The notes below the pieces were generated by a model, which searched no databases, had not been told where the DNA came from, and worked only from the letters and a program-made list of their open reading frames with translations. Positions 25,882 to 32,477 of a stretch of 32,477 nt of DNA are shown piece by piece. The DNA lies in assembly GCA_017648085.1 (NCBI GenBank), contig JAGCJI010000028.1, positions 1-32,477 of the forward strand, given 5' to 3'. The stretch is from Clostridia bacterium. Lineage in GTDB: Bacteria > Bacillota > Clostridia > Oscillospirales > CAG-272. How positions within the stretch are numbered: position 1 is the stretch's first letter; each line of letters opens with the position of its first letter. The position numbers and the translations under genes are program-made.

Positions 25882-25910
25882 TTGACAAGTGAGATATGTT
25901 GTGTTAAAAT
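25882..25910 (+). promoter_or_regulatory. Promoter of the lysine biosynthesis operon
   Basis: TTGACA (25882-25887) and TAAAAT (25905-25910) with a 17-nt spacer. The expected start near 25917 lies just before the first base of the riboswitch. Confidence 0.9.
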
Positions 25911-25922
25911 AATAGCACAATA

Positions 25923-26076
25923 GAGATAGAGGCGCACTGCACGAAGATTACCGCACGTATTACGGCCGCCAAGGCCGTGTGGGAAAGGCGTGGGTGCCGA
26001 AGCGAATGCCGTGGCGGGTATTTTGCTGGCAGCTCGGATAACATCCGTTCTGCTGTCGCATTAGCGGAGTGCTATC
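25923..26076 (+). promoter_or_regulatory. Lysine riboswitch (L box)
   Basis: The leader of dapA shows the hallmarks of the lysine aptamer: GATAGAGGCGC at the 5' end, GGGAAAGGCG and GTGCCGAAGCG in the core, and GGAGTGCTATC closing the element. P1 is formed by GATAG (25925-25929) with CTATC (26072-26076). Lysine binding should stabilise P1 and let the downstream terminator fold. It precedes four genes of lysine synthesis, which fits. Confidence 0.93.
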
Positions 26077-26103
26077 GAATTCAAACATCACGTATGCTTG
26101 TAG

Positions 26104-26130
26104 GAGATGGCTTTTCGGCTATCTCTTTTT
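26104..26130 (+). terminator. Riboswitch-controlled terminator before dapA
   Basis: GAGATGGC (26104-26111) pairs with GCTATCTC (26118-26125) with one G-U pair and is followed by TTTTT. The hexamer GCTATC occurs both at the 3' side of the riboswitch P1 stem (26071-26076) and in the 3' arm of this hairpin. The P1 copy can therefore pair with the terminator 5' arm instead, giving an antiterminator when lysine is absent. Confidence 0.9.
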
Positions 26131-26162
26131 GATTTCCGATTTAATTTTGCGAGGTAAAAGAT

Positions 26163-27047
26163 ATGAAAAAGACAGTATTTAAGGGTGCAGCGACCGCAAT
26201 TATTACCCCTCTCAACGAGAACGGAGTAGATTACGAGGCGTTCGGAAGACTCATTGAGTGGCAGATAGCGGAAGGAATCGACGCGATAGTTGCAGTCGGT
26301 ACTACCGGTGAGGGCTCTACTCTTACCGATAAGGAACATAGGGAAGCTATAAAATTCTGCGTTGACACCGTTGCCGGCAGAGTTCCCGTTATTGCAGGCA
26401 CAGGCTCAAACGACACCGAATATTCGATAGAGCTTACGAAATACGCCTGCGAGGTGGGTGCGGATGCAATGCTTCTTGTTACCCCTTACTACAACAAGGC
26501 TACTCAAAAAGGTATGATAGCTTCATTCAAGGCAATTGCCGATGCATCTACCAAGCCCTGCATACTTTATAACGTACCCAGCCGCACCGGCTGCAATCTT
26601 CTGCCCGCAACGGTTGCCGAGCTGGCAAAGCACGAAAACATCGTCGGAATCAAGGAGGCGTCGGGTAATATCTCGCAGATAGCCGAGATCGCCGCGCTCG
26701 TTGGGGATAGCATAGACATTTATTCGGGCAACGACGATCAGATCGTTCCCATTCTCTCGCTTGGCGGAGTCGGAGTTATTTCCGTTCTTTCAAACCCCAT
26801 GCCACGCGCTACCTCCGACATATGTAAGCTGTTTTTTGAGGGGAAAATAGAAGAATCCAGAGCACTTCAGTTAAGACTTCTTCCTCTCGTAAACGCACTT
26901 TTCTCGGAGGTTAATCCTATTCCCGTAAAGGCAGCAATGGCTGCTATGGGCTACGGCAAAAACTATCTGCGCCTTCCCCTTACTCCGATGGAGGCGGCAA
27001 ATGAAGAAAAGCTGCTCTCCCTTATGAAAAAAGAGAATCTTATTTGA
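26163..27047 (+). CDS. dapA: 4-hydroxy-tetrahydrodipicolinate synthase
   Basis: Condenses pyruvate and aspartate semialdehyde, the first committed step to diaminopimelate and lysine. The 294-residue TIM barrel shows the GTTGE motif (46-50), Y136 (LYNVPSRTG, with R141) and the Schiff-base lysine K164 (GIKEASGN). The length is standard. GAGGT lies upstream of ATG 26163. First gene of the riboswitch-controlled operon. Confidence 0.97.
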   Translation: MKKTVFKGAATAIITPLNENGVDYEAFGRLIEWQIAEGIDAIVAVGTTGEGSTLTDKEHREAIKFCVDTVAGRVPVIAGTGSNDTEYSIELTKYACEVGADAMLLVTPYYNKATQKGMIASFKAIADASTKPCILYNVPSRTGCNLLPATVAELAKHENIVGIKEASGNISQIAEIAALVGDSIDIYSGNDDQIVPILSLGGVGVISVLSNPMPRATSDICKLFFEGKIEESRALQLRLLPLVNALFSEVNPIPVKAAMAAMGYGKNYLRLPLTPMEAANEEKLLSLMKKENLI

Positions 27048-27056
27048 GGTGAATAA

Positions 27057-27842
27057 ATGAAAATACTTCTTAACGGAATATGCGGGCATATGGGGCGTGA
27101 GGTTGCGACCTTGTGTGCTGACGGATACCGCGGAGCAGCATTAGCCGTGGGCGTAGATCCGTTCGCCCTCGGTAACGAAGCACCCGTGTCGGTAAAAAGC
27201 TTCAAGGAGCTTGATATAGACGTTATAAGCGGCATAGACTGTATCGTAGACTTTTCACATCACAGTTGTGTGTCAGAGCTGCTAGATTTTGCTTGCGAGA
27301 ACTCGATTCCCACGGTAGTCGCAACAACGGGACACACCGAGGCGGAAATAGCAAAAATTCACGAGGCATCGCGCAAGATACCCGTGTTTTTCTCGGCAAA
27401 TATGTCCCTTGGCGTTGCTCTGCTCCTAGAGCTTGCGAAGACCGCTGCGCTTGCAATGCCTGATGCGGAAATTGAGATAGTTGAAATGCACCATAACCGC
27501 AAGCTCGACGCTCCAAGCGGCACGGCACTTATGCTTGCCGACGCTATAAAAGAGGTGCGCCCCACCGCATATGCAAACTGTGGCAGAAGCGGACAGGGCA
27601 AAAGAGTGCGCGAGGAAATAGGTATTCACGCCATAAGAATGGGAAATATCGTAGGCGAGCACGAGGTAATAGTCGGCACTCAAAACCAAACTATAACCTT
27701 GAAGCACGAGGCGCACAGCCGTGCACTCTTTGCCGAAGGCGCGCTTGCTGCGGCGGTATACGTTGCCGGCTGTGAGGTCGGTCTTTACGATATGAAAAGT
27801 CTTGTCGGCGGAGGCAAAAAGGACGCGGCTCTGGCGCGATAA
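27057..27842 (+). CDS. dapB: 4-hydroxy-tetrahydrodipicolinate reductase
   Basis: Reduces the DapA product to tetrahydrodipicolinate with NAD(P)H. The 261-residue protein has the nucleotide-binding GICGHMG (7-13) and the catalytic motif EMHHNRKLDAPSGTA (143-157) with H145/H146 and K149. GAGGTG immediately upstream fits ATG 27057, 9 bp after dapA. Confidence 0.97.
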   Translation: MKILLNGICGHMGREVATLCADGYRGAALAVGVDPFALGNEAPVSVKSFKELDIDVISGIDCIVDFSHHSCVSELLDFACENSIPTVVATTGHTEAEIAKIHEASRKIPVFFSANMSLGVALLLELAKTAALAMPDAEIEIVEMHHNRKLDAPSGTALMLADAIKEVRPTAYANCGRSGQGKRVREEIGIHAIRMGNIVGEHEVIVGTQNQTITLKHEAHSRALFAEGALAAAVYVAGCEVGLYDMKSLVGGGKKDAALAR

Positions 27843-27901
27843 ATTTTACGGCTCGAGCTATATCGGATTTTTCCTTTGCTAGATTTAAATGGGAGAGAAA
27901 T

Positions 27902-28879
27902 ATGAAAATAGGAATTTACGGCTACGGAAATCTCGGACGCGGTGTGGAGTGTGCAACACTCACCCATAAAGACGCCGAGCTTGTCGGTGTTTTTACACGC
28001 CGCTCACCCGAGAGTGTCAAAACGGCTCTCGGAACACCGGTTTATGCCGCCGCTGACGTGGAAAAATTTAAGGATAAAATAGACGTTCTTATATTGTGCG
28101 GCGGATCGGCTACTGATCTGCCCGAAGCAACGCCGGAGCTCTCAAAGAACTTTAACGTTGTTGACAGCTTTGATACTCACGCGAAGATACCCGAGCATTT
28201 TGCAAGAGTAGACTCGGTTGCAAGGGAAGCGGGACATACCGCCCTTATATCTGCGGGCTGGGATCCCGGACTGTTTTCGATAGCACGTCTTTACGCCTCG
28301 GCGGCTCTGCCTGACGGCTCGGACTATACTTTCTGGGGTAAGGGTATCAGCCAAGGACACTCTGACGCGATAAGAAGAGTGCCAGGTGTTCTTGACGCCC
28401 GTCAGTATACCGTTCCGATCGAAGCGGCTCTTTCGGCTGTCAGAGATGGCGAAACACCGACTCTCACCACCGCCGATAAGCACAGACGCGAGTGCTACGT
28501 TGTTCTCAAAGAGGGCGCAGATGCCGACGCCGTGCGTGAGGCAATAGTCAATATGCCTAATTATTTTGCGGATTACGAAACTACCGTGAACTTCATTTCT
28601 ATGGATGAACTTCAAAAAAACCATTCGAAAATGCCGCACGGGGGTATGGTTATACGCAACGGACGCACCGGAGTTGACGGAGAGCATTCCCACACGGTAG
28701 AATTCGGACTTCGTCTTGATTCCAACCCCGAATTTACTGCCAGCGTTCTCGTGGCGTATGCTAGAGCGGTCGTTAAGATGAACAGCCGCGGCGACTTTGG
28801 ATGCAAGACCGTTTTCGACGTTGCCCCCGTGGATCTTTCTGTGTTTTCAGGCGAAGAGCTTCGCAAACGTATGCTTTAA
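27902..28879 (+). CDS. ddh: meso-Diaminopimelate dehydrogenase
   Basis: Converts tetrahydrodipicolinate to meso-diaminopimelate in one NADPH- and ammonia-dependent step, replacing the succinylase, acetylase or aminotransferase branches. The 325 residues match the family. The N terminus has the Rossmann motif GYGNLGRG (7-14), then CGGSATDLPE, SAGWDPGLFSI, and WGKGISQGHSDAIRR for substrate binding. GGGAGAG lies upstream. No dapF, dapD, dapL or dapE is seen in the window, consistent with the short route. Confidence 0.96.
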   Translation: MKIGIYGYGNLGRGVECATLTHKDAELVGVFTRRSPESVKTALGTPVYAAADVEKFKDKIDVLILCGGSATDLPEATPELSKNFNVVDSFDTHAKIPEHFARVDSVAREAGHTALISAGWDPGLFSIARLYASAALPDGSDYTFWGKGISQGHSDAIRRVPGVLDARQYTVPIEAALSAVRDGETPTLTTADKHRRECYVVLKEGADADAVREAIVNMPNYFADYETTVNFISMDELQKNHSKMPHGGMVIRNGRTGVDGEHSHTVEFGLRLDSNPEFTASVLVAYARAVVKMNSRGDFGCKTVFDVAPVDLSVFSGEELRKRML

Positions 28880-28894
28880 TGTGAGGAAATTGAT

Positions 28895-30211
28895 TTGATT
28901 TTAACCAAAGAAAAATTTATATGTGAAAATCTCTCCCGTGATGAGAGTGGTGAGCTTTGCTTCGCAGGTATGCCTCTGTCCCCCCTTGCAAAGCAGTATG
29001 GCACGCCTCTCTATCTTTACGACGAGGAAAGAATAAGAGAAAGATGCCGCACATATCTTGGCGCAGTGCGCGAAGGATTTATGGGGCGCGGCAAGGTGCT
29101 TTACGCATCGAAAGCCGCTTCCTTCCGCCGCCTTTACGAGATAATGAAGGAGGAGGGAATGGGTATTGACGTCGTTTCTGCGGGTGAGATATGCACCGCA
29201 CGTGCGGCGGGATTCCCACTTGAAAAGGCTTATTTCCATTCTAACAATAAAACGGATGCGGACATAGAGTACGCCATGGACTCGGGCGTCGGATATTTCG
29301 TCGTGGACAACGAGGAGGAACTTTACGCCATAGAACGTATTGCGGGCGAGCGCGGTGCGAGTCAGCGCGTGCTTTTGCGTATTACTCCCGGCATCGACCC
29401 ACATACCTATGCGGCTGTTGCAACGGGTAAGGTTGACTCTAAATTCGGCTCTGCGATTGAAACGGGTCAGGCAAAAGAAATTACACGCCTGGCACTCTCA
29501 CTTCCGCATATAGTGCTTCGTGGCTTCCATTGTCACGTTGGCTCGCAGGTTTTTGATTCGGACGTATATCTTCGCGCAGCGGAGGTTATGCTGGAATTTG
29601 TAAGCTTGATAAACGACGAGCTTTCCTATCTTGCCGACGAGCTTGATATCGGCGGCGGTTACGGCGTGCGCTACGTTGCCGAGCATCCCGAAATTGATAT
29701 AGCAAGCAATATTCTGTCCGTGGCCGATTTTATGATAAAGAAGGCGGCAGAGCTTGGCATCAAGCTGCCCGAGATAGCATTTGAGCCGGGCAGAAGCATA
29801 GTTGCGGATGCCGGACTCACTCTTTATACCGTCGGTACGGTAAAGCGCATACCCGGATATAAGAGCTATGTATCGGTTGACGGAGGTATGACTGATAATC
29901 CCCGTTATGCACTTTACGGCGCGCCCTACACCCTCCTTCCCGTTATTGAAGGGGATAGAGAAGAGGAAATTGCCAGTGTGGTAGGCCGTTGCTGTGAGAG
30001 CGGAGATATACTTCAAGAGAACGTGCCCGTGCCGAAAAACGTCACACGGGGTGACCTTATCGCTTGCTTAACGACGGGTGCTTATAATTACTCGATGGCT
30101 TCAAATTACAATAGAATACCAAGACCCCCGGTCGTAATGCTTCGCGGCGGAGAGTCTTACCTTGCGGTAAGACGCGAGATGCCCGAGGACGTTATGGCTC
30201 TTGACGTATAA
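28895..30211 (+). CDS. lysA: Diaminopimelate decarboxylase
   Basis: PLP enzyme that decarboxylates meso-diaminopimelate to lysine. The 438 residues include the PLP lysine K73 (LYASKAAS), HSNNKTDADIEYA, HVGSQ, ELDIGGGYGVRY, EPGRSIVADAG and the inter-subunit catalytic cysteine C367 (GRCCESGD). It starts with TTG at 28895: GAGG (28883-28886) lies 8 nt before it, and no ATG or GTG with a ribosome site occurs before the conserved region. It is 15 bp after ddh in the same operon. Confidence 0.96.
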   Translation: MILTKEKFICENLSRDESGELCFAGMPLSPLAKQYGTPLYLYDEERIRERCRTYLGAVREGFMGRGKVLYASKAASFRRLYEIMKEEGMGIDVVSAGEICTARAAGFPLEKAYFHSNNKTDADIEYAMDSGVGYFVVDNEEELYAIERIAGERGASQRVLLRITPGIDPHTYAAVATGKVDSKFGSAIETGQAKEITRLALSLPHIVLRGFHCHVGSQVFDSDVYLRAAEVMLEFVSLINDELSYLADELDIGGGYGVRYVAEHPEIDIASNILSVADFMIKKAAELGIKLPEIAFEPGRSIVADAGLTLYTVGTVKRIPGYKSYVSVDGGMTDNPRYALYGAPYTLLPVIEGDREEEIASVVGRCCESGDILQENVPVPKNVTRGDLIACLTTGAYNYSMASNYNRIPRPPVVMLRGGESYLAVRREMPEDVMALDV

Positions 30212-30279
30212 ATAAGGGTATCCGACAACAAAAATCAGCGGTTTTCGTCACACGGGTTGCAGTATAAAAGGAGAATAAG

Positions 30280-31323
30280 ATGGAAAACAAGACGTTCGAC
30301 ACTAATATGGTGGTTGAAAACAAAATCAAGAAGTCGGACGTGCGTTGGTTTTCGGTGGACGATGAGCCGTTCAAAATTTACGGAGTTTGGCGTGAGGGAG
30401 AAAGCTATCACCGCGTTCCGCAGCCGGTCGCGGACACTATTAGTCCCGGCATAAAGGTAATGTGCACGGGAACTGCCGGCGGTAGAATAAGATTTGTTAC
30501 CGACAGTCCCTACGTTGCTATACAGGTTGAATACGGCAGATACGAGCTATCGCAGATCATCACGAATCTTGCAATGGTTGGCTTTGATATGTACGACGGC
30601 ACAAGATATGCCGGTGCATTCCGCCCCGACAAGAATTTTGCAGGTGGATCGCTTGAGTCTGTTATCGACCTCCCCACAGACGGAGCGGAGCGTCTTATCA
30701 CGATAAATATGCCCCTGTATTCCGAGATAAAAAGTCTCTATATTGGAGTAGCTGATGGCTCGAAACTCGCACACGCCCCCGACTATAAGTACGAAAAGCC
30801 GGTAGTTTTTTACGGCTCGTCCATTACTAACGGTGCGGCGGCGTCACGCCCCGGCGCGGCCTATGAGGCGCGCATCAGCCGCGAGCTTGATATGAATTAT
30901 CATTGTCTCGGATTCGGCGGTCTTGCAAAGGCAGAGGTTGAGATTGCGGAATATATCAGCACTCTCGATATGAGTGCTTTCGTATATGATTACGACCATA
31001 ATGCAAAGACACTCGAGTATCTCGAAGAAACTCACGAAAGAATGTTTAAAACCGTCAGGGAAAAGAATCCAGATCTGCCGATCCTTATGATCTCGCGCCC
31101 AAACACGTGCGATACTGCAGACGCGAGATTTGAGATAATAAAGAGAACCTACGACAATGCTCGCGCCGCAGGCGACGAAAACGTTTACATATTGCGCGGC
31201 ACGGACTTCTTCGGCGAATACGGAAACGATTGCACCGTTGACGGCACGCACCCATCCGACCTTGGATTTTTCTTTATGGCAAAGGGAATAGCACCCGTAT
31301 TGAGAAGAATGCTTGAGGGTTGA
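30280..31323 (+). CDS. SGNH/GDSL-type esterase with N-terminal GxDLY-like domain
   Basis: A 347-residue hydrolase of unknown substrate. The C-terminal half has the SGNH blocks: FYGSSITNG (177-185) with nucleophile S181, a GFGGLAKAE block II, and DGTHPSD (321-327) with the Asp-His pair. The N-terminal half includes GFDMYDG, reminiscent of the GxDLY domain often found before this hydrolase type; members act on acylated sugars or polysaccharides. No signal peptide is seen, so it is probably cytoplasmic. AAGGAG precedes ATG 30280. It ends the lysine operon before a strong terminator, but no link to lysine synthesis is evident. Confidence 0.82.
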   Translation: MENKTFDTNMVVENKIKKSDVRWFSVDDEPFKIYGVWREGESYHRVPQPVADTISPGIKVMCTGTAGGRIRFVTDSPYVAIQVEYGRYELSQIITNLAMVGFDMYDGTRYAGAFRPDKNFAGGSLESVIDLPTDGAERLITINMPLYSEIKSLYIGVADGSKLAHAPDYKYEKPVVFYGSSITNGAAASRPGAAYEARISRELDMNYHCLGFGGLAKAEVEIAEYISTLDMSAFVYDYDHNAKTLEYLEETHERMFKTVREKNPDLPILMISRPNTCDTADARFEIIKRTYDNARAAGDENVYILRGTDFFGEYGNDCTVDGTHPSDLGFFFMAKGIAPVLRRMLEG

Positions 31324-31336
31324 ATTGAATAGATTT

Positions 31337-31376
31337 GAGGCGAAGAGATAAACGCTCTTCGCCTCCTTCTTTTTTA
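31337..31376 (+). terminator. Terminator of the lysine operon
   Basis: An 11-bp perfect stem GAGGCGAAGAG (31337-31347) and CTCTTCGCCTC (31355-31365), loop ATAAACG, followed by CTTCTTTTTT. A strong intrinsic terminator. Confidence 0.95.
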
Positions 31377-31524
31377 CCGTGAAATATTTGCCATAACTTT
31401 CAAAAAATGCTTTAATTCGCTAAACAGTTGAACAAAAAAACTTATATTTTCGACTTTTCTTTGGTAATTTTGCACGAAACAATAACAACCCCATATGGCA
31501 AACTTACAAAAATTGTAAAAGCCC
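31377..31524. other. AT-rich intergenic region
   Basis: No gene or convincing structure is visible between the lysine-operon terminator and the next promoter. Several A and T runs are present, as is common upstream of strong promoters. Confidence 0.5.
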
Positions 31525-31554
31525 TTGCTTTTTGACTTCTTATCATGCTATAAT
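31525..31554 (+). promoter_or_regulatory. Promoter before the sugar transferase gene
   Basis: An extended -10, TGCTATAAT (31546-31554), is preceded by TTGCTT (31525-31530) at 18 nt. The nearby TTGACT (31532-31537) is too close to serve as -35. The expected start is near 31561. Confidence 0.65.
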
Positions 31555-31587
31555 ATATCTGTTATATATAATAAATATATGGTTAAC

Positions 31588-31624
31588 GCGCGCCGAATAA
31601 AAACGGCAGGCGCTTTTTTGCGCC
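31588..31624 (+). terminator. Possible attenuator in the polysaccharide operon leader
   Basis: GCGC-GCCG (31588-31595) can pair with CGGC-GCGC (31604-31613, two-base bulge) and is followed by six T residues, a terminator layout. The right arm GGCGC (31609-31613) can instead pair with GCGCC (31620-31624) around the T run. The two hairpins exclude each other, as in attenuation. Confidence 0.5.
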
Positions 31625-31664
31625 TTGCGTCCTATGTTTGACCAAAACGATAAAGGAGACTTTT

Positions 31665-32477
31665 ATGCCGAAGATCGAAGAAAAAGCTATCGAATTTGAG
31701 CTTGATACGCCGGAGAGCGTCGGCCAAGAGATAGATCCAACGTTGGAGTCGGAGTTTGCCGAGCCGTTTGATTACAGGAAAAAGTATTCAAAGGCATATT
31801 ACCGTCATTACATAGAGAATTTTGAGCAGAACGAAAAGAAACGTTATTTTTATCGTTTTGTTAAACGCAGTTTTGATATCATAGTTTCGCTGCTCGCGTT
31901 GATAATTTTATCTCCGGTGATGCTGATTATCGCAATCGCAATTAAATGTGATTCTAAAGGACCTGTTATTTTCAAGCAAAAGAGAGTAGGAAAGAACGGA
32001 CGTGTTTTCAACTGCATTAAATTTCGTTCAATGTCAAACGACGCACCTCACGAGTGCGCCACATCGCAATTTGAAAATGCAGGCGCATATTACACTCGCG
32101 TCGGCAAATTTCTGCGCAAAACCTCACTTGATGAGATAGTGCAGTTTTGGTGCGTATTTATCGGTCAGATGTCGTTTATCGGCTACCGCCCGCTGATTTT
32201 GAGCGAAGAAAATTGCAATAATATGCGCGAGCGCCTCGGCGTTTTCCGGATGCGCCCCGGCATCTCCGGTTACGCCCAGGTACACGGTCGTGACGACCTT
32301 TATTACAAGAATAAAGCCATACTTGACGCCGAATACGTCAAGCGCGCGTCGCTTTGGTTTGACCTGAAACTGATTTTTAAAACTATAGCAGTTATAGTCA
32401 AGCGTGAGGGCAACGACGCAGAAACCTGCGACAAAAAGAAAGAAAAAGAGAAAACGGTGGAAGAATCCGTAACAGAA
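31665..32477 (+). CDS. Sugar-phosphate transferase (initiating glycosyltransferase), 3' end cut by window
   Basis: The reading frame stays open from ATG 31665 to the last base (271 codons visible), so the gene continues beyond the window. The product fits the bacterial sugar transferase family that loads the first sugar phosphate onto undecaprenyl phosphate for exopolysaccharide or capsule. A charged N-terminal stretch of about 65 residues precedes a membrane helix at about 70-92 (IIVSLLALIILSPVMLIIAI). After it come KFRSM, LRKTSLDEIVQF, GQMSFIGYRPL and RPGISGYAQVHGRDD. The visible C terminus is rich in Lys and Glu. AAGGAG (31653-31658) sets the start. It is a short-form enzyme without the multi-helix N-terminal half of WbaP types. 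Confidence 0.93.
   Translation, partial: MPKIEEKAIEFELDTPESVGQEIDPTLESEFAEPFDYRKKYSKAYYRHYIENFEQNEKKRYFYRFVKRSFDIIVSLLALIILSPVMLIIAIAIKCDSKGPVIFKQKRVGKNGRVFNCIKFRSMSNDAPHECATSQFENAGAYYTRVGKFLRKTSLDEIVQFWCVFIGQMSFIGYRPLILSEENCNNMRERLGVFRMRPGISGYAQVHGRDDLYYKNKAILDAEYVKRASLWFDLKLIFKTIAVIVKREGNDAETCDKKKEKEKTVEESVTE

Noticed and set aside
1..32477. Mobile elements, prophage genes, toxin-antitoxin pairs and CRISPR arrays
   Set aside because: No transposase, integrase, repeat-spacer pattern or terminal repeats were found; the window is ordinary core chromosome with metabolic and transport operons.

Overview
The window looks like chromosomal DNA of an anaerobic, low-to-mid GC Bacillota, most likely class Clostridia. 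The evidence is strong AGGAGG-type ribosome sites, perfect TTGACA promoters with 17-nt spacers, a lysine (L-box) riboswitch, meso-diaminopimelate dehydrogenase, a citrate synthase of the Re type next to aconitase and isocitrate dehydrogenase, and the pth-mfd-(PrsA-like) gene order. No genus can be named from sequence alone. All protein genes lie on the + strand. Only the two tRNA genes at the left edge are on the - strand. I see no mobile element, phage module, CRISPR array or rRNA.

Layout. (1) 4-244: tRNA-Asp(GTC) and tRNA-Val(TAC) with their own promoter, reading leftwards. (2) 615-9896: a five-gene oligopeptide-type ABC importer (lipoprotein, two permeases, two ATPases) plus a small DUF3899-like membrane protein, closed by a strong terminator. 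Four of the five transporter subunits carry large extra segments. (3) 9933-20346: a long tightly packed operon with a degenerate ThyX-like protein, glutamine-type NAD synthetase (its glutaminase cysteine appears to be missing), peptidyl-tRNA hydrolase, transcription-repair coupling factor Mfd, a membrane-anchored PrsA/SurA-like protein and a copper P-type ATPase. The ATPase ends in a second metal-binding domain that has its own in-frame ribosome site and ATG. (4) 20571-25856: Re-citrate synthase, an FCD-type GntR regulator, aconitase and isocitrate dehydrogenase, a route from oxaloacetate and acetyl-CoA to 2-oxoglutarate. The promoter is surrounded by TGTATA motifs, a perfect 10-bp palindrome and a 12-nt inverted repeat, probably the regulator's operators. 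(5) 25882-31376: promoter, lysine riboswitch with terminator, then dapA, dapB, ddh, lysA and an SGNH esterase, ending in a strong terminator. (6) 31525-32477: a promoter and a possible attenuator leading into a sugar-phosphate transferase cut off by the window edge, probably the first gene of a surface-polysaccharide locus.

The points most worth following up are the C-terminal CopZ-like domain of the copper ATPase with its internal start, the enlarged Opp transporter, the NAD synthetase lacking its glutaminase cysteine, and the operator array in front of the citrate operon.
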